Shown here: positions 1-11,267 of the stretch, in pieces
Layout: every line of letters starts with the position of its first letter
Numbering within the stretch: position 1 is the first letter of the stretch
Position numbers and translations under genes: made by a program
NCBI RefSeq assembly: GCF_001039355.2
Contig: NW_019773625.1
Coordinates: 272,481-336,480, forward strand
Direction of reading: 5' to 3'
DNA length: 64,000 nt
Source: Lingula anatina
Taxonomy: Eukaryota > Brachiopoda > Lingulata > Lingulida > Lingulidae
Notes under the pieces: generated by a model
Told to the model about the DNA's origin: nothing
The model's input: the letters and a program-made list of their open reading frames with translations, nothing else
Databases searched by the model: none

Positions 1-32
<32 letters not shown>
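1..32. repeat. poly-G run at window edge
   Basis: The window opens with an uninterrupted run of G that leads directly into a G/C-rich dispersed repeat. It is either a real homopolymer or an assembly-edge artefact. Confidence 0.8.
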
Positions 33-33
<1 letters not shown>

Positions 34-35
34 CC

Positions 36-262
36 GAGGATACGAAGCCGACCTTCTACCCCCCCCCTCCCCGGGCCACGAAATATTTTGGTATTTTAGA
101 GTGCGAACGGTGCCATTTGGTACGGTTTAGAACTATGATTCAGCTAGTTAAATTTCTAACTTCAAGAGGGGACCATTGGTGTGATTTTTTTTCAGAAATC
201 GAAGGGGGATCAGGACACCCTCCCCCCCTCTCGACACCCCCCCTAAATCTGCCACTGTGTTA
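36..262. repeat. Dispersed GC-rich repeat, family A, copy 1
   Basis: This stretch aligns by eye with two other places in the window, about 3970-4356 and 28005-28245. Shared blocks include GGTGCCATTTGGTACGG, TTTAGAACTATG and a C-rich end finishing CTGCCACTGTGTTA. The right end reads on the other strand as CAGTGGCAGATTTAGGGG, the kind of terminus seen on non-autonomous DNA transposons. No coding potential is visible. Transposon class is not established. Confidence 0.6.
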
Positions 263-2571
263 CTGACACAAATGCAAAACGTTCAGCTGTGGAAATGTTT
301 TACTCACTTTGAAAAATCAATCATCACTGGTTTCTGTTTTTTTTTATTTATTCCTGCAAGTATAACGTTGTGAAAATTATGAAAATGTCTTGTACAGAGC
401 AGTTAATTGTTTTTGAGCGACTTAAGTTTGCTTGTCACTGAATATTAAAGATCGGGAAAAATACACCCTACCGACAGTAAAATAAGCATTAAATTAACCA
501 TTTTTCCACTCGTTATCCAAATATTATATCAGAAATGTCAATCTATTTTCGGTCAGCAACAGAAAACAGCGTTTTCTATTGCACCAAGTACATTGTACTT
601 GGACAAATTAAAATTAAACTACCTGGCAATTTTTCTGGGGAACATACGTTACGTGGTACGTGGTTGCAAAGCAAGTTGAGTTACTATCTGTATTTATAAA
701 AACATCTTTACGTCGTGTATAATTTACCACGACTGAATCACTACAAAATATATCGGAACGCGGTATAAAATTGAAATTAAATGACGTTACGTTACCCATA
801 CGTTACCATTTAAAGCTCTTTGCATAATGTAAAGACATGGTAAAAATTAAAAACCAAATTAAAATTGAGACAGCGGATTTTTGTTCTATACACATGTGAC
901 GACGTTACTGACTTGTCTTCGTCATGTTACGCGAGGTAGCAAATACAACTCAGATATTAACTTTCTTATTATTTATTGAACTACTGTCCAGTTATTACCC
1001 GCGCCGCTTCCTTCATTTCTATTCCTACCTCATGCAATCTCTAGCGGCCTTCTCTCTGTTTACACTAAGCGCAGTTCTATAAATACCATAAGAGCATGTC
1101 AATCAACTTAAGTTACTCTACTAAACACTCCCCGCTCTTATTCGCTGCATGCTGTCACTTACTAACGTTACACACACATATGTTTTAAAAATTGAATACT
1201 ACTTTGAATACATTCCATTTTAATTTTGGACCGTCCAGCATGTGAAATGCACCTCTATATTGGGTTTGGATGGAAAGAGTTTTCAGTTGTTTCATATCAG
1301 CGAAAATGTAAAATTATTAACCTTGTCACCAGCTTTACAAATAGAATAGCAGATAAACACACTGGTCATAACCAGCGGCAAAAGTAGTCTTTTTTTTTTT
1401 TTTTTTTTTTTTTTTGTCTGGTAAAAAGTATTGCATGGGTTACGGTAGGCAGTAGCATGCGTATTGGGATAAATTTAGTCAAAGAGTACTAACATAATTC
1501 CTAAAGGCGATAAAAATATACATCGGCCTAAGCATGAAAAAAGTAAAATGTTTGTTAAAAGTAAAATGCATCACGTTTGTTAAACGTAATTGCGAAAAAA
1601 TATAGCGAAACATACATTTAGGGGCCGAAGACAGCTACATAAATACAATAAATATTACAAATGAAAAGAGATGGAGACTAACAAGTGAGAATAAAAATAC
1701 GGGTAACTGCTTGTGACTTTACTTTCATAATGATAAGGCATGACAAGTTTTTAAACTGAAATTCAGAGGCCAGAAAACTGGGTCAAGGATACTGCAGTTA
1801 GGGGGTTTGGGGTGAGGTTTTCCTCGGAAGCACTTCCTCGAATTTATTATTTAACGCAATAAAAGAAGCTATTCTATAACGCAATAAAAGAAGCTAATAG
1901 GCCAACATTTCGGACCGAATTTTCGTATCAAAATTAAACAAGCCCTGTGGTTGATAATCGAGTTCATATGACTCAATTAAGCTTTTTCGAAGAAAAAATT
2001 AAATGTTCATCAAACCTACTATTGTGAAAATATCGAGCTTACACACGACCCTCACAAAAGCAAAAAATCCTGCTTGTAGACATTTACAAAAAAAAAAAAA
2101 TAAATAATAATAATAATAAATAGAATAATAACAAAAACATGAAAACAAAACAAAACAAACACACAAAAATGTGATCAGTGATCTGGAATATAGGCCTATA
2201 GGCCTGAAGGCAGTATATCGAATGAATGAACCTGGACAATGTGGCACTTTTAAAAGCAATCCACTAATGTTAAGGGTATTGAAAATGTAATCGAACCGAT
2301 GAAAAGCTATATATCCCAGAATGTTTAGTGACAGTTTGCTTTTTATCATTAGGGGAGCCCACGAAAGGGGTGCAAATTGAGACCCATGAAAACGCTGAGT
2401 TTTTTAGGTCTGTTTTCTGTAGAAGACAAGGCCTGAGCATCCCACATTTCTCTGATTTTCTTTTACAGTAGATTGACCCACCTTTATGTGACCTACAGGG
2501 GTACGGTGTGACAGTTACGCTAGAAATCCATAACCTGGTTTAGGAATACGAGAAATAGGCCTATTGTCATA
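263..2571. other. Gene-free upstream region
   Basis: No exon-like reading frame with conserved motifs was found on either strand. It holds a 26-nt poly-T at 1390-1415, an A-rich/AAT run at about 2087-2125 and otherwise AT-rich unique sequence. Confidence 0.5.
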
Positions 2572-2581
2572 TTGACGTCAA
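2572..2581. promoter_or_regulatory. CRE-like palindrome upstream of PRDX6
   Basis: The 10-bp perfect palindrome TTGACGTCAA contains the core of a CREB/ATF site and lies about 260 bp before the PRDX6 start codon. A run of C at 2693-2705 and an NRF1-like TGCGCA lie between it and the ATG. Function is inferred from motif and position only. Confidence 0.35.
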
Positions 2582-2837
2582 TAGCACTCTTTGGAGGGGT
2601 TTTAAGCATCCAAAATGTACTACTTAACATTCCTGAAATTTTAGGATTGTTTTCGAGATTGCATATGCCCTATTCGGCTTTCTTGAGCTCCTCCCCCCCC
2701 CCCTTCCCCCCTCGCCCGACGCGGTCATATCTAAGGTTGCACTTGCGCAGTGGGGTTATAATTATCAAGGACAGACACGTTTCCCGTGGCGTTAACTTTC
2801 AGCTCGCACCCGAGACAGCGGACGTCGCACATCAACC

Positions 2838-5800
2838 ATGGTGAACCTTGGAGACGTATTCCCCAACTTTGACGCAAAAACCACTCATGGAGACTTCAAA
2901 TTCCATGACTGGATTGGTGACTCGTAAGTTTGGAGCAGTTTTTGAGGGTTTTCATGCTTTTTTTAATGCTTAGAAGACCAGTAAGTTAGTCCGTAGACAA
3001 AGAGGGGTGTCAGAAATGAAGAAAACTAGGTCAGCGTTGTTTGTAAACGGTTATCTAACTTCAAGTCTGAGTGTTGCTTGTCTCGTACACGTGGCCTAAA
3101 ACGAGTTGCGTCTGTCACAAATATCGAGCTTAAAGGCGCTACAACATTGTCACTTGTGTTAATGTACATGTATATGTACACTTCAGTATAATTGTCGTCC
3201 CAAAGTTTTTAAGTACCCCGGCCGCCCCTCCGAGCGCATAACCTTTCTCAGCAATGCCTCCGCAGGAGCCCATGTTGTGGTCACTGGTGTTGTTCCTGAC
3301 AGGACAGGTGTAGTTCGAACTCCAAGCCGAAAGTTCGGGCATGAGTGAATTCTCAGGATGAGGAATTTAGATAGCTCTCGCGTGGGACGCGCGCATTAAG
3401 TCCATCAGGTGCCTTCAGGTCGGCAGTTTTTCTTTGAAGTAGTGTCTAATATTTTAGCGTTGGCACTGTTGCAAATTCAGCAAATAGCACATATTTTACT
3501 TCTTGATTTTTAGTCCTGGCTACCTGTGCGCATTACTGTGCACATGGTGACAAAGGAGTAGTAGGGGCACAAGTTTTATTTAAATGTTTAACTCCAAAGG
3601 AATTAATAATAATAAAACATCAAAACCCAGCTGTGTTACCCACACTGATCCACTCAATATATAGTGAATTAAGAGCTACACAATTAAGTGTATTTAGTCT
3701 GAATTTGTACCCAGGGAACACTGGACAAGGGTCAGTAAGCTTTCTCACCGAAGTGGAGGGAAAGGAATTCTAGGTCAGAGCAAGGCATCAGATAACAGTT
3801 ATCTAATTCATTGGTCAGAGGCATTCCATAATGCTTTGAATAACAAATGGACAGATGAAGGGTAGTAGTCTTTCAATCCACAATACATCTTCTCAGATGT
3901 CTTTTATGTAGGCTAGTACATGTGTAGTATATCAGTGACACTTATGAAAAGATGAAGAGAGACAGGCCTGCAGCATAGCCAGAGGGTTCAGAACAAAAGG
4001 TGGAGGGGAGGTCCTTTTCTGAAAAAGAGGACCTTCATTTTACCACCCTTTGTTGAGTGAACTTAAGAAGTGGCATAGAACCTGGTCAAAATGTGATTCA
4101 GAACAGACATTTCAGGGGGATCAAGGATTAGATGCAAAGCAGACCCTTCTCTCTCCCCCTTGGTGTGGGGTTTCGGGCCCGCTGAAGGGCCCCCAAACTT
4201 TTTGTAATTTTAGAGGGGGAACAGTGTCATTTGGTACAGTTTAGAACTATGTAAAAATTCTTATTTCAAGAGGGATCGTTGCTGTGATTTTTTGTAGAAA
4301 TTGAACGGAGGTCAGGACCCCCTGACACACCCCTAAACCTGCCACTGTGTTTTATTGGTTGATTAGGCTGTTCTCTTACACCCCAGAACCTCCCTGCTTA
4401 TATACAGGCATGTAGAATAAACTTCCACATGGCACAAGCTTTAAAGGCAAAAGTCTCAAACACATAAAAATACTTTTCATGTGGCATTTTCAACATTAGC
4501 TCATCTCCATGCATGCCTTTGAATAACATTTAGTCCAAAAAATTGATAAGTATAGGATAAAGCCAGAGCAGGGTAGATAAATGAGTATTATAGTAATACA
4601 TATAAAAAAAATGCCTGAATCTCACACTGAACTGCACTGAATCTTGAAAAGGGGAAAATTATATTTAAAAGCTGTATTTTTGGTTTTGTATACTATACCA
4701 CAGGCAATATATCATGATTATGTCTATCCATGTATTTCATGCATCTTTTTAATTTGTTTTTTCTCAGGTGGGCAATCTTGTTCTCCCATCCAGCTGACTA
4801 CACCCCTGTTTGTACCACTGAGTTAGGGCGTGTCACCAAGCTGGTCCCAGAATTCAACAAGCGTGGTGTCAAGTTGATTGCACTGTCCTGTGACAATGTG
4901 GAGAGCCACAAAGGCTGGATTGAGGTCAGTTGGACCCCCATCCAAATATAAAATAAGATAAATAGATTAATTAATACTATGTGATAAAGACCATGGCAAT
5001 ACAGCTAGAGTATATAAATGAATTGTCTCCTAGTTGACAGGGTAAAAATATCACCAAATGCTGAAATGAATTTAAATTGGGTGAAATAAATGAGAAATAT
5101 TTTTAGCAATTTTCAACATCTTTGTAATTCTACATTTTCTTTGGTCAAATTATAATGCTTAGCTGCATTTCGTTAGATGAAGTCAAGAGAATTGCATGTC
5201 TTAACATCCTAAAGCCTTGACTGCTATTTGCAGGATATTAAGAGCTACATGAAGGACCAAGGGGATTTCCCTTATCCCATTATCTCTGACTCTGACCGCT
5301 CCCTGGCTGTATCCCTGGGGATGGTTGACCCTGCTGAGAAGGATGCCGCTGGTTTGCCTCTAACATGCAGAGCTGTAAGTAAAGCATACTAGTATGTGTA
5401 GTCTTGGACATTGTAATAAGTCATTTTGTCCATGGTGGACTGCAGTTATATGTAACAGTGTGGCCAAGGGTGTTTTCCTTTATAGCTGCAGATTTGTACT
5501 GACAGTATTGGTAGGTAGGGGTGGGGAGGTCTGCTAGTAGTTTCATCCTTTTCAACTATGAATTCGCAAGTGTGATTCGAGGATTATTTATCTTGTTTGG
5601 AAATAAGCATGAAAGTGCATCTATTTTTAAAAATCTATTCCATTGATGTTATATATACATATGAAAGTGCATCCATTCAATATTGTAGACCATAATGCAA
5701 TATTTTCCAACAGTGCACAGTCATGTACATGTACACAACCACTTCTACAGGTGTTCATCATTGGCCCAGACAAGAAGCTGAAGTTGTCTATGTTGTATCC

Positions 5801-7072
5801 TGCCACCACAGGGAGGAATTTTACGTAAGTGACTCTTTCAATAAGTGTGTTCATGTGTATATTTGCACTTGTGTGTATGGAGATTAAACTGTGTTTAAAG
5901 ATACTTTTTAGACATCAGCTTTACAGCGGACCCTAAATTGATATGTTCTTGATGTGAGAATTTTAATCAATGTAAACAAATAAACATAAATATATAAATA
6001 AAATATATAGATATAAATAAAGGTTGCCTTTTCATGTGATTTTAGTGAAATCCTGAGAGTGGTGGACTCTCTCCAGCTCACTGTCAACCAAAAAGTAGCA
6101 ACGCCAGCAGACTGGGTGGTAAGAAAGTATTTCACCATTGTCAGTTACACCTACCATTAGTTTTAATGGGGACAATTTTTTTTTTATTTCCATATTCCTG
6201 TGATCTGTCAAAACTGGAAGAAAGTGCATGGAGCGTTTTGCTGTGAATAAACTACAATTAATCTGATTTAGTTCTGTGATATAGTCCTATGCATTTTTAC
6301 TGTACAGACTATCACTCTCTTGTGTTCCAATCTCCTCATGTTCCCAAGGTACAATGCTTGTAACAAAAGTCTCTCAGTTCATTATGGGCCCATACTTTAA
6401 TTTGAAAAACAAACCGGAATTCAAGAACTGCTCTCCACTTATTTCTTTATGTGAAGATAAGTAAATTCAGAACTGTAGCCAGGCCCGTAGCCAGCAATTT
6501 CAAAGGGGGGGTTCTTTTTCTGAAAAAGTGGACCTTTTACCATATAATCCCCATGTANATTCAGAACTGTAGCCAGGCCCGTAGCCAGCAATTTCAAAGG
6601 GGGGGTTCTTTTTCTGAAAAAGTGGACCTTTTACCATATAATCCCCATGTACCTAGGTCAAATTTTACCCAGAGTGGACCTTTTTCCAGCAAAAAGGGGG
6701 GTTCTTTCGAACCCCCCGAACCCCCCCTGGCTACAGGCCTGGTAGCACAGTTGTGTCAAATAAAGGTTGTTTACCTAATTTTTTGACTGTGCCTTTAAGT
6801 AGATTGTGGTAGTCTGGACATTCTGGAAATGGATTTTATCTATAAGTGGTGCACATTTAGGTATGTCAACTACATTTATTTTCAGTCAATCTTAAAATAC
6901 CATTCATCTATATAATTGAGTTTTCCTTTCTTATTTTGTCCAGAATGGGGGTGACTGCATGGTACTTCCCACTATCAAAGAAGACGAAGCTGCCAAGCTT
7001 TTTCCAAACCACAAAACAATTCCTGTGCCTTCCAAAAAGCCATATCTCCGAATTACCCCACAGCCCAAGTAA
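2838..7072 (+). CDS. PRDX6: Peroxiredoxin-6 (1-Cys peroxiredoxin)
   Basis: Six exons: 2838-2923, 4768-4924, 5234-5374, 5751-5824, 6046-6118, 6944-7072; all introns are GT-AG and the phases close to 219 aa (vertebrate PRDX6 is 224). PRDX6 reduces H2O2 and phospholipid hydroperoxides in the cytosol using one catalytic cysteine; vertebrate forms also act as acidic Ca-independent phospholipase A2. The peroxidatic motif [12 protein letters not shown] is present with Cys44, and the blocks [19 protein letters not shown] and DPAEKD match the family. The phospholipase residues His23, Ser29 and Asp135 are all present, but the serine motif is GDSWA, not GDSWG. The ATG sits in good context (CAACCATGG). 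Introns 1 and 5 carry transposon-derived repeats. Identification is certain; the lipase activity is open. Confidence 0.97.
3970..4356. repeat. Dispersed GC-rich repeat, family A, copy 2 (PRDX6 intron 1)
   Basis: This copy shares with copies 1 and 3 the CTTGG(T/C)GTGGGG, CGCTGAAGGGCCC, GTGCCATTTGGTACGG-like and CTGCCACTGTGTT blocks. Its left side (GCATAGCCAGAGGG, then a CTGAAAAAG(T/A)GGACCTT-like block) also resembles family B, so the two families may be related or overlapping here. Confidence 0.55.
6465..6651. repeat. Exact 93-bp direct repeat split by one N
   Basis: The 93 bases before the N at 6558 are repeated without change after it, including the poly-G tract and the element's target duplication. 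A perfect repeat centred on an ambiguous base is typical of an unresolved overlap in the assembly. Confidence 0.85.
6480..6741. mobile_element. MITE-like element, family B, 5-bp target duplication (PRDX6 intron 5)
   Basis: Terminal inverted repeats read CAGGCCCGTAGCCAG on the left and CTGGCTACAGGCCTG on the right. The direct repeat GTAGC flanks both ends (6475-6479 and 6742-6746), as expected for a 5-bp target-site duplication. No transposase is encoded. The apparent length is inflated because 6465-6557 and 6559-6651 are the same 93 bp repeated exactly across a single N at 6558. Confidence 0.8.
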
Positions 7073-9474
7073 AATAAACAACAGCCTTGGATAAATCATT
7101 GGGTCAGCAGCCTTGGATGTTTTGGAGATGAACATTTCATGTCGTCCTGATTAAACTTTCACTCACAAATTATTTACATGATTTTCATTCATAGAGCATT
7201 TAGCACTTCATAAAGCAATTAGTGAAAAAAAATTCATTATTAATGTTATAAATACACCTGTAGTGCATTAGGCAGCTCACGTAGATGAAAAATGTTATTA
7301 CATAAAAAAATGGTTTGCATTACTAGTTCAATAGTCTCTGGTTAAGATAATTATCCGTTTTTGTATAACGTAGTAGGCAGGTGATTTGTTTGTATGTTTT
7401 GCTTATTTCAACGAATGTATTTTGGTATAAAGATGATATAATTACCTGATCAGATTTTACATTTTCTTGATTAAATTGACTAATTGGTGTTTTTGCCATA
7501 TATTATTCAGATTATATATATATCTATATAGTATAAAAGCTTAAGGAGTGATATTACAGAGGTAGTGTAGACATAACAATTTAAGGAAAACAACATAATA
7601 TTAAATACCCAAGAAACCACGCACATAATTAAGTAAAAGAAAGAAATCTTGCATAATTTTTCTTAATTATCATCAAAAAGGGGTAACCTTCTTTCTATGT
7701 TGAGCTATGGCCCATTCAGCTCGAGGCTGTAAGAAATATGCAACTGACAGAAGTATTTTTATGGTAATATGTCAATAAAATTCCATCCTTGTTCTTTGTA
7801 CTATTTGGTGCAAAAGAAGTAAAAAAAAGCATTATTTTAAGCATTTGATGTCATGTTATTGAATTCTTGATATTATTGAATAAATCTGCTGTTGTATGTT
7901 GTGAATGATTTTGTGATACTATTTACCATTTATTACTTCAGTGGTGGTAGAGACTTTCTTAATGTGACAAACGAGGTAATGGTGGTTCACTTGCCATTTT
8001 TTTTTCTCAAAAGTAACAAATTTCGGTGAACCCAATTTTCAAAATTTGTATCATAGTATTGTAAATTTGCAGCATTGTTTTCCCCTCAAGTTAAATGTTA
8101 TTCAATACATTTCACTTAAAATTGGTGATATATGCCTGTTCTTTAGTAAATGTACATCATTTTGAAATATTAGCATCCACGTAATTTTGCCATGCATTGT
8201 CAAATATTGAAAAATCCGATTCGAGTATTGATCCATATTTTTGTGTTTCATATTAAATTTACAGGAGTGTACATCGGGCATAGAATAAAGTTACCAATGA
8301 AAAGGAAGTAGTTTTTGATTCCTGACTGCAAAAAGTTATTGACAAGTTTTGATAATATTTTTCAGGAAAGGTAAGAAATGGGCTCAAAGAGCAGATTTTG
8401 GTGATGATCCTTTAATTATTAATTAATGGTTAATTGGTTATTATTAGTTAATTATTTGTTCCGATGGAGGTCTGCACTCTGAGTGCTTTACTAGTTTATT
8501 ATGGATTTTCTATGGGGGAGAGGGTAAAATGAAAAGTATTCATTACAGCAATCAATTCTTTATCTCGGAGCAAATTATTTATTAACAGAGTCACACATGA
8601 CACCATTATTACAGACTTTTACATGCAAACAAAAATTTGTAAAAAAGGGAATGCAAAGCAGAGTAAAAGTTCTACCATGTTCTCAATAATTTATCTACAA
8701 CTTATAACAGTTTTTGTCTAAAATTGCTTACATTTCATCCTGGAATTCTATTCAGATGCAACTGATCCCACATACATGTACCATCAAACAATGGTCCAGG
8801 AATCCTGTATTTAAAAATACAACAAAGCATTGGGAGCAAGAGATATATTTTAAAAAGTAATGTAATCAACGAGACTAGAAGTATTTCACAGCATTGGAGA
8901 AATAGGTCAATTTCAAACTTGTGCACAACATTTCCCCTTGTCATACCGCATGGGATGTTGAGAACAAAATACCCAGATACAGTGTATCTTGCTCTTCTAC
9001 CACAGTAGATGTTGATAGCAAAGATCATGCAGTGGTGGATCTCACATACTGGGTCTTTAGCTCCTCATATCCAGACTAGTAAAAGTAAGATACTGTACTC
9101 ATCAGCAAAGGTGGACATGATGACCACTCATAATGCACATGAGTGTATCACAGGCAGTGTTGACTCCCATCTCTTCAATGGGGGGAAATTATCAATTTCT
9201 TCATAAACATCATTTTATCATTTGTGGTACTTTTTCTGTATGAAATTGAAAGTACGTATACTTACACAAGGAAGCTTGATTTTCAGTTTCCTTGCAACCA
9301 CACAATAGGAATGTTCTTATATTATAAGAATTGATGACTTGAAAAAATTTAGTACATGTAAAATTCACAATTATTCACATTGAAAGGACTAAGTCAATAC
9401 AGAACACCTTGCCTGTATCTAATACATTATATAAATAACAATAATACATTATATAAATATCATATGGCCCACTA
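7073..9474. other. Intergenic region between PRDX6 and PLPP6 (convergent 3' ends)
   Basis: AT-rich sequence holding the presumed 3' untranslated regions of both genes. On the minus strand the complement of TTTATT at 8578-8583 offers a possible AATAAA for PLPP6. No coding segment with recognisable homology was seen. Confidence 0.5.
7774..7779 (+). terminator. Candidate polyadenylation signal for PRDX6
   Basis: AATAAA about 700 bp after the PRDX6 stop codon, with another AATAAA near 7879. Either could end the transcript. Confidence 0.4.
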
Positions 9475-10692
9475 TCATATCAGACCAAAACACTGCTGTA
9501 TCCCATGAACAATGTTCCCTGCTCTACTCTCTTCAATCCATAAAACTGAGTGCAGGATGACATACTGAGATAATCCCATGATAAACCCGCTAATAACATC
9601 TGATACATGATGGCGTCCTAGCATCACGCGAGATAGCGACACACACACACTCCACATGATAAGCCCAAGTTTGACAAAACTTGGCAATACTAACTGGTCC
9701 AGGAAAAAGTACAAGAGCATGGCAGCTCGGGTGGAGTGACCTGAGGGGAATGAGAAATGATCCACTGAGACCGTGAAAAACATGTCCATTTCATTGTGTT
9801 GTGGTCTTGGTCTCTTAGCAGCTGTTTTCACCACACCTACCATTATTAGGTCAAATATCAAAGCTAGAATGAAAAAAAAAAAACAAGAAAATGTTTTAGA
9901 TACCAAATTGTATATTGTTATAACTAGTGATACAACAAAAAGCATTATTACATAAAATATCAACAGATTTTCATTCCAGTACAATACAAATGCATTTGTA
10001 TGCTAATCTAAAAAATGCCTGTACATGTATCTTATCTTCTGGGAGGTAAACAGAAGCCACTATTCACACCAACAATCTGTGACCTACATTTATGATCTAA
10101 AGCCCTTGAGCAGTACAAAGGTGGCAAAAATAACACCCCTTTTTGTCACAGATAGCCATTCTGAGCAAAGTCGACTAAGGCGAGAATCAGAAAATCGTAC
10201 GATACATGCATTTTGTTCTTTAAAATTCAAATAACGCTGCTGCATTGGCGCATGGTAAATTGTTACTGAAAAATAAATCTACCCAAGAGGATACAAGATG
10301 CATGCAAGGACATAAATGAAGAGATACTGAAGAACACCAGTCTCACCTAACATTAAATTTAGTGCCAGTGTCTGATTCTTCACATCCCGCGAGTTAAGAA
10401 TTGCCCAGGCGGCAAGCAAGAGCCATGGAATGCCATGACAACTGTTCTCTAGTGCCTTCATCAGTGGCCTCAGCCATCCATACGAAGAGTTTCTAGAAGC
10501 ACAAATTGCTAGGCATTTTGTGTACTGTTTGTCCATCTGTAGAAGAATACTTTCGCTCTCTCCTGTGGCCAAAGCTTCGGCAGTGTTTGGGGTGGCATCT
10601 CCGGTTGGCTGTACATTTTCAGCCGCTGTATGTTCTTGTTTAGAAGATTTGAATCTTGAGCGTGTTTCCGGTAACCCTGACATGGTGCTCAT
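9475..10692 (-). CDS. PLPP6: Polyisoprenoid diphosphate/phosphate phosphohydrolase PLPP6 (PAP2 family)
   Basis: Two exons, 10347-10692 then 9475-9863, joined in phase 1 by donor G|GTGAGA and acceptor TTCTAG|C; product 244 aa. PLPP6 is an ER/nuclear-envelope membrane enzyme that dephosphorylates presqualene and other isoprenoid diphosphates. All three PAP2 phosphatase signatures are intact: KX6RP (Lys128 to Arg135-Pro136), PSGH (155-158) and SRX5HX3D (Ser193-Arg194, His200, Asp204), with hydrophobic segments before, between and after them. The N-terminal 50 residues are polar and unconserved, as in vertebrates. Vertebrate PLPP6 is close to 300 aa and, from memory, single-exon, so this intron may be lineage-specific. 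It sits head to head with FAM78. The paralogue PLPP7 is less likely because the catalytic residues are complete. Confidence 0.93.
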
Positions 10693-11267
10693 TTTCCTTG
10701 GGTTTTGATTGTTACTATTTAAAAGGTATAAATCATTTATTTCTGAGACCTCTTGTTCGCCGGTCCAAATTTTATTGGCGCTGCCATTTTGGAGAACAGA
10801 GTACTGTGGACGGATCTGACGTCATAACGCGGAAGTAAACAATCTCCTCACGTGCATTTATTTCTGAGAACAGTTTTTGTTTGTGTTATATGAATTTCCA
10901 GCAGCAATAAATTAAGGTAAACGGTGACGCATGTATAGCAGGCATCAGGTTACTGAAATAAAAACTGGTGTCTTACAAATAATGTGACTTGAGCACTGAG
11001 AATTTGATGAAATCGAGATCCCATTGTTACGCATAATATTGAACCCATAGTAACCAGTGACCCGCGCCAGATAAGGCTCATTTCTCTTCTAGCTGGTGGT
11101 TGAAAGCCCACTAGGTCACATTCACTTCCGCAATTCGCCTTTTTGACTTAACGCAACAGCAGAAAGGATGTCCTGTAAAAGATGTCCAGAACTGGGAAAT
11201 TTGACACCCAATGGAAAGGACTCATAGGGTATCTTACAGTGTACATGTAGAGAGCAACATAAGTAAC
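10693..11267. promoter_or_regulatory. Divergent PLPP6/FAM78 promoter region
   Basis: Only 575 bp separate the two start codons. The segment has a perfect CRE, TGACGTCA, at 10817-10824, a YY1-like GCCATTTTGG at about 10784-10793 and an ETS-like CGGAAGT at about 10830. No TATA box is evident for either side. A shared bidirectional promoter is inferred from geometry and motifs. Confidence 0.5.

Noticed and set aside
10279-10346. Extending PLPP6 exon 1 to its in-frame stop at 10279
   Set aside because: No GT donor near that end gives a compatible phase with exon 2; the donor G|GTGAGA at 10347 does, and restores the PAP2 alignment.
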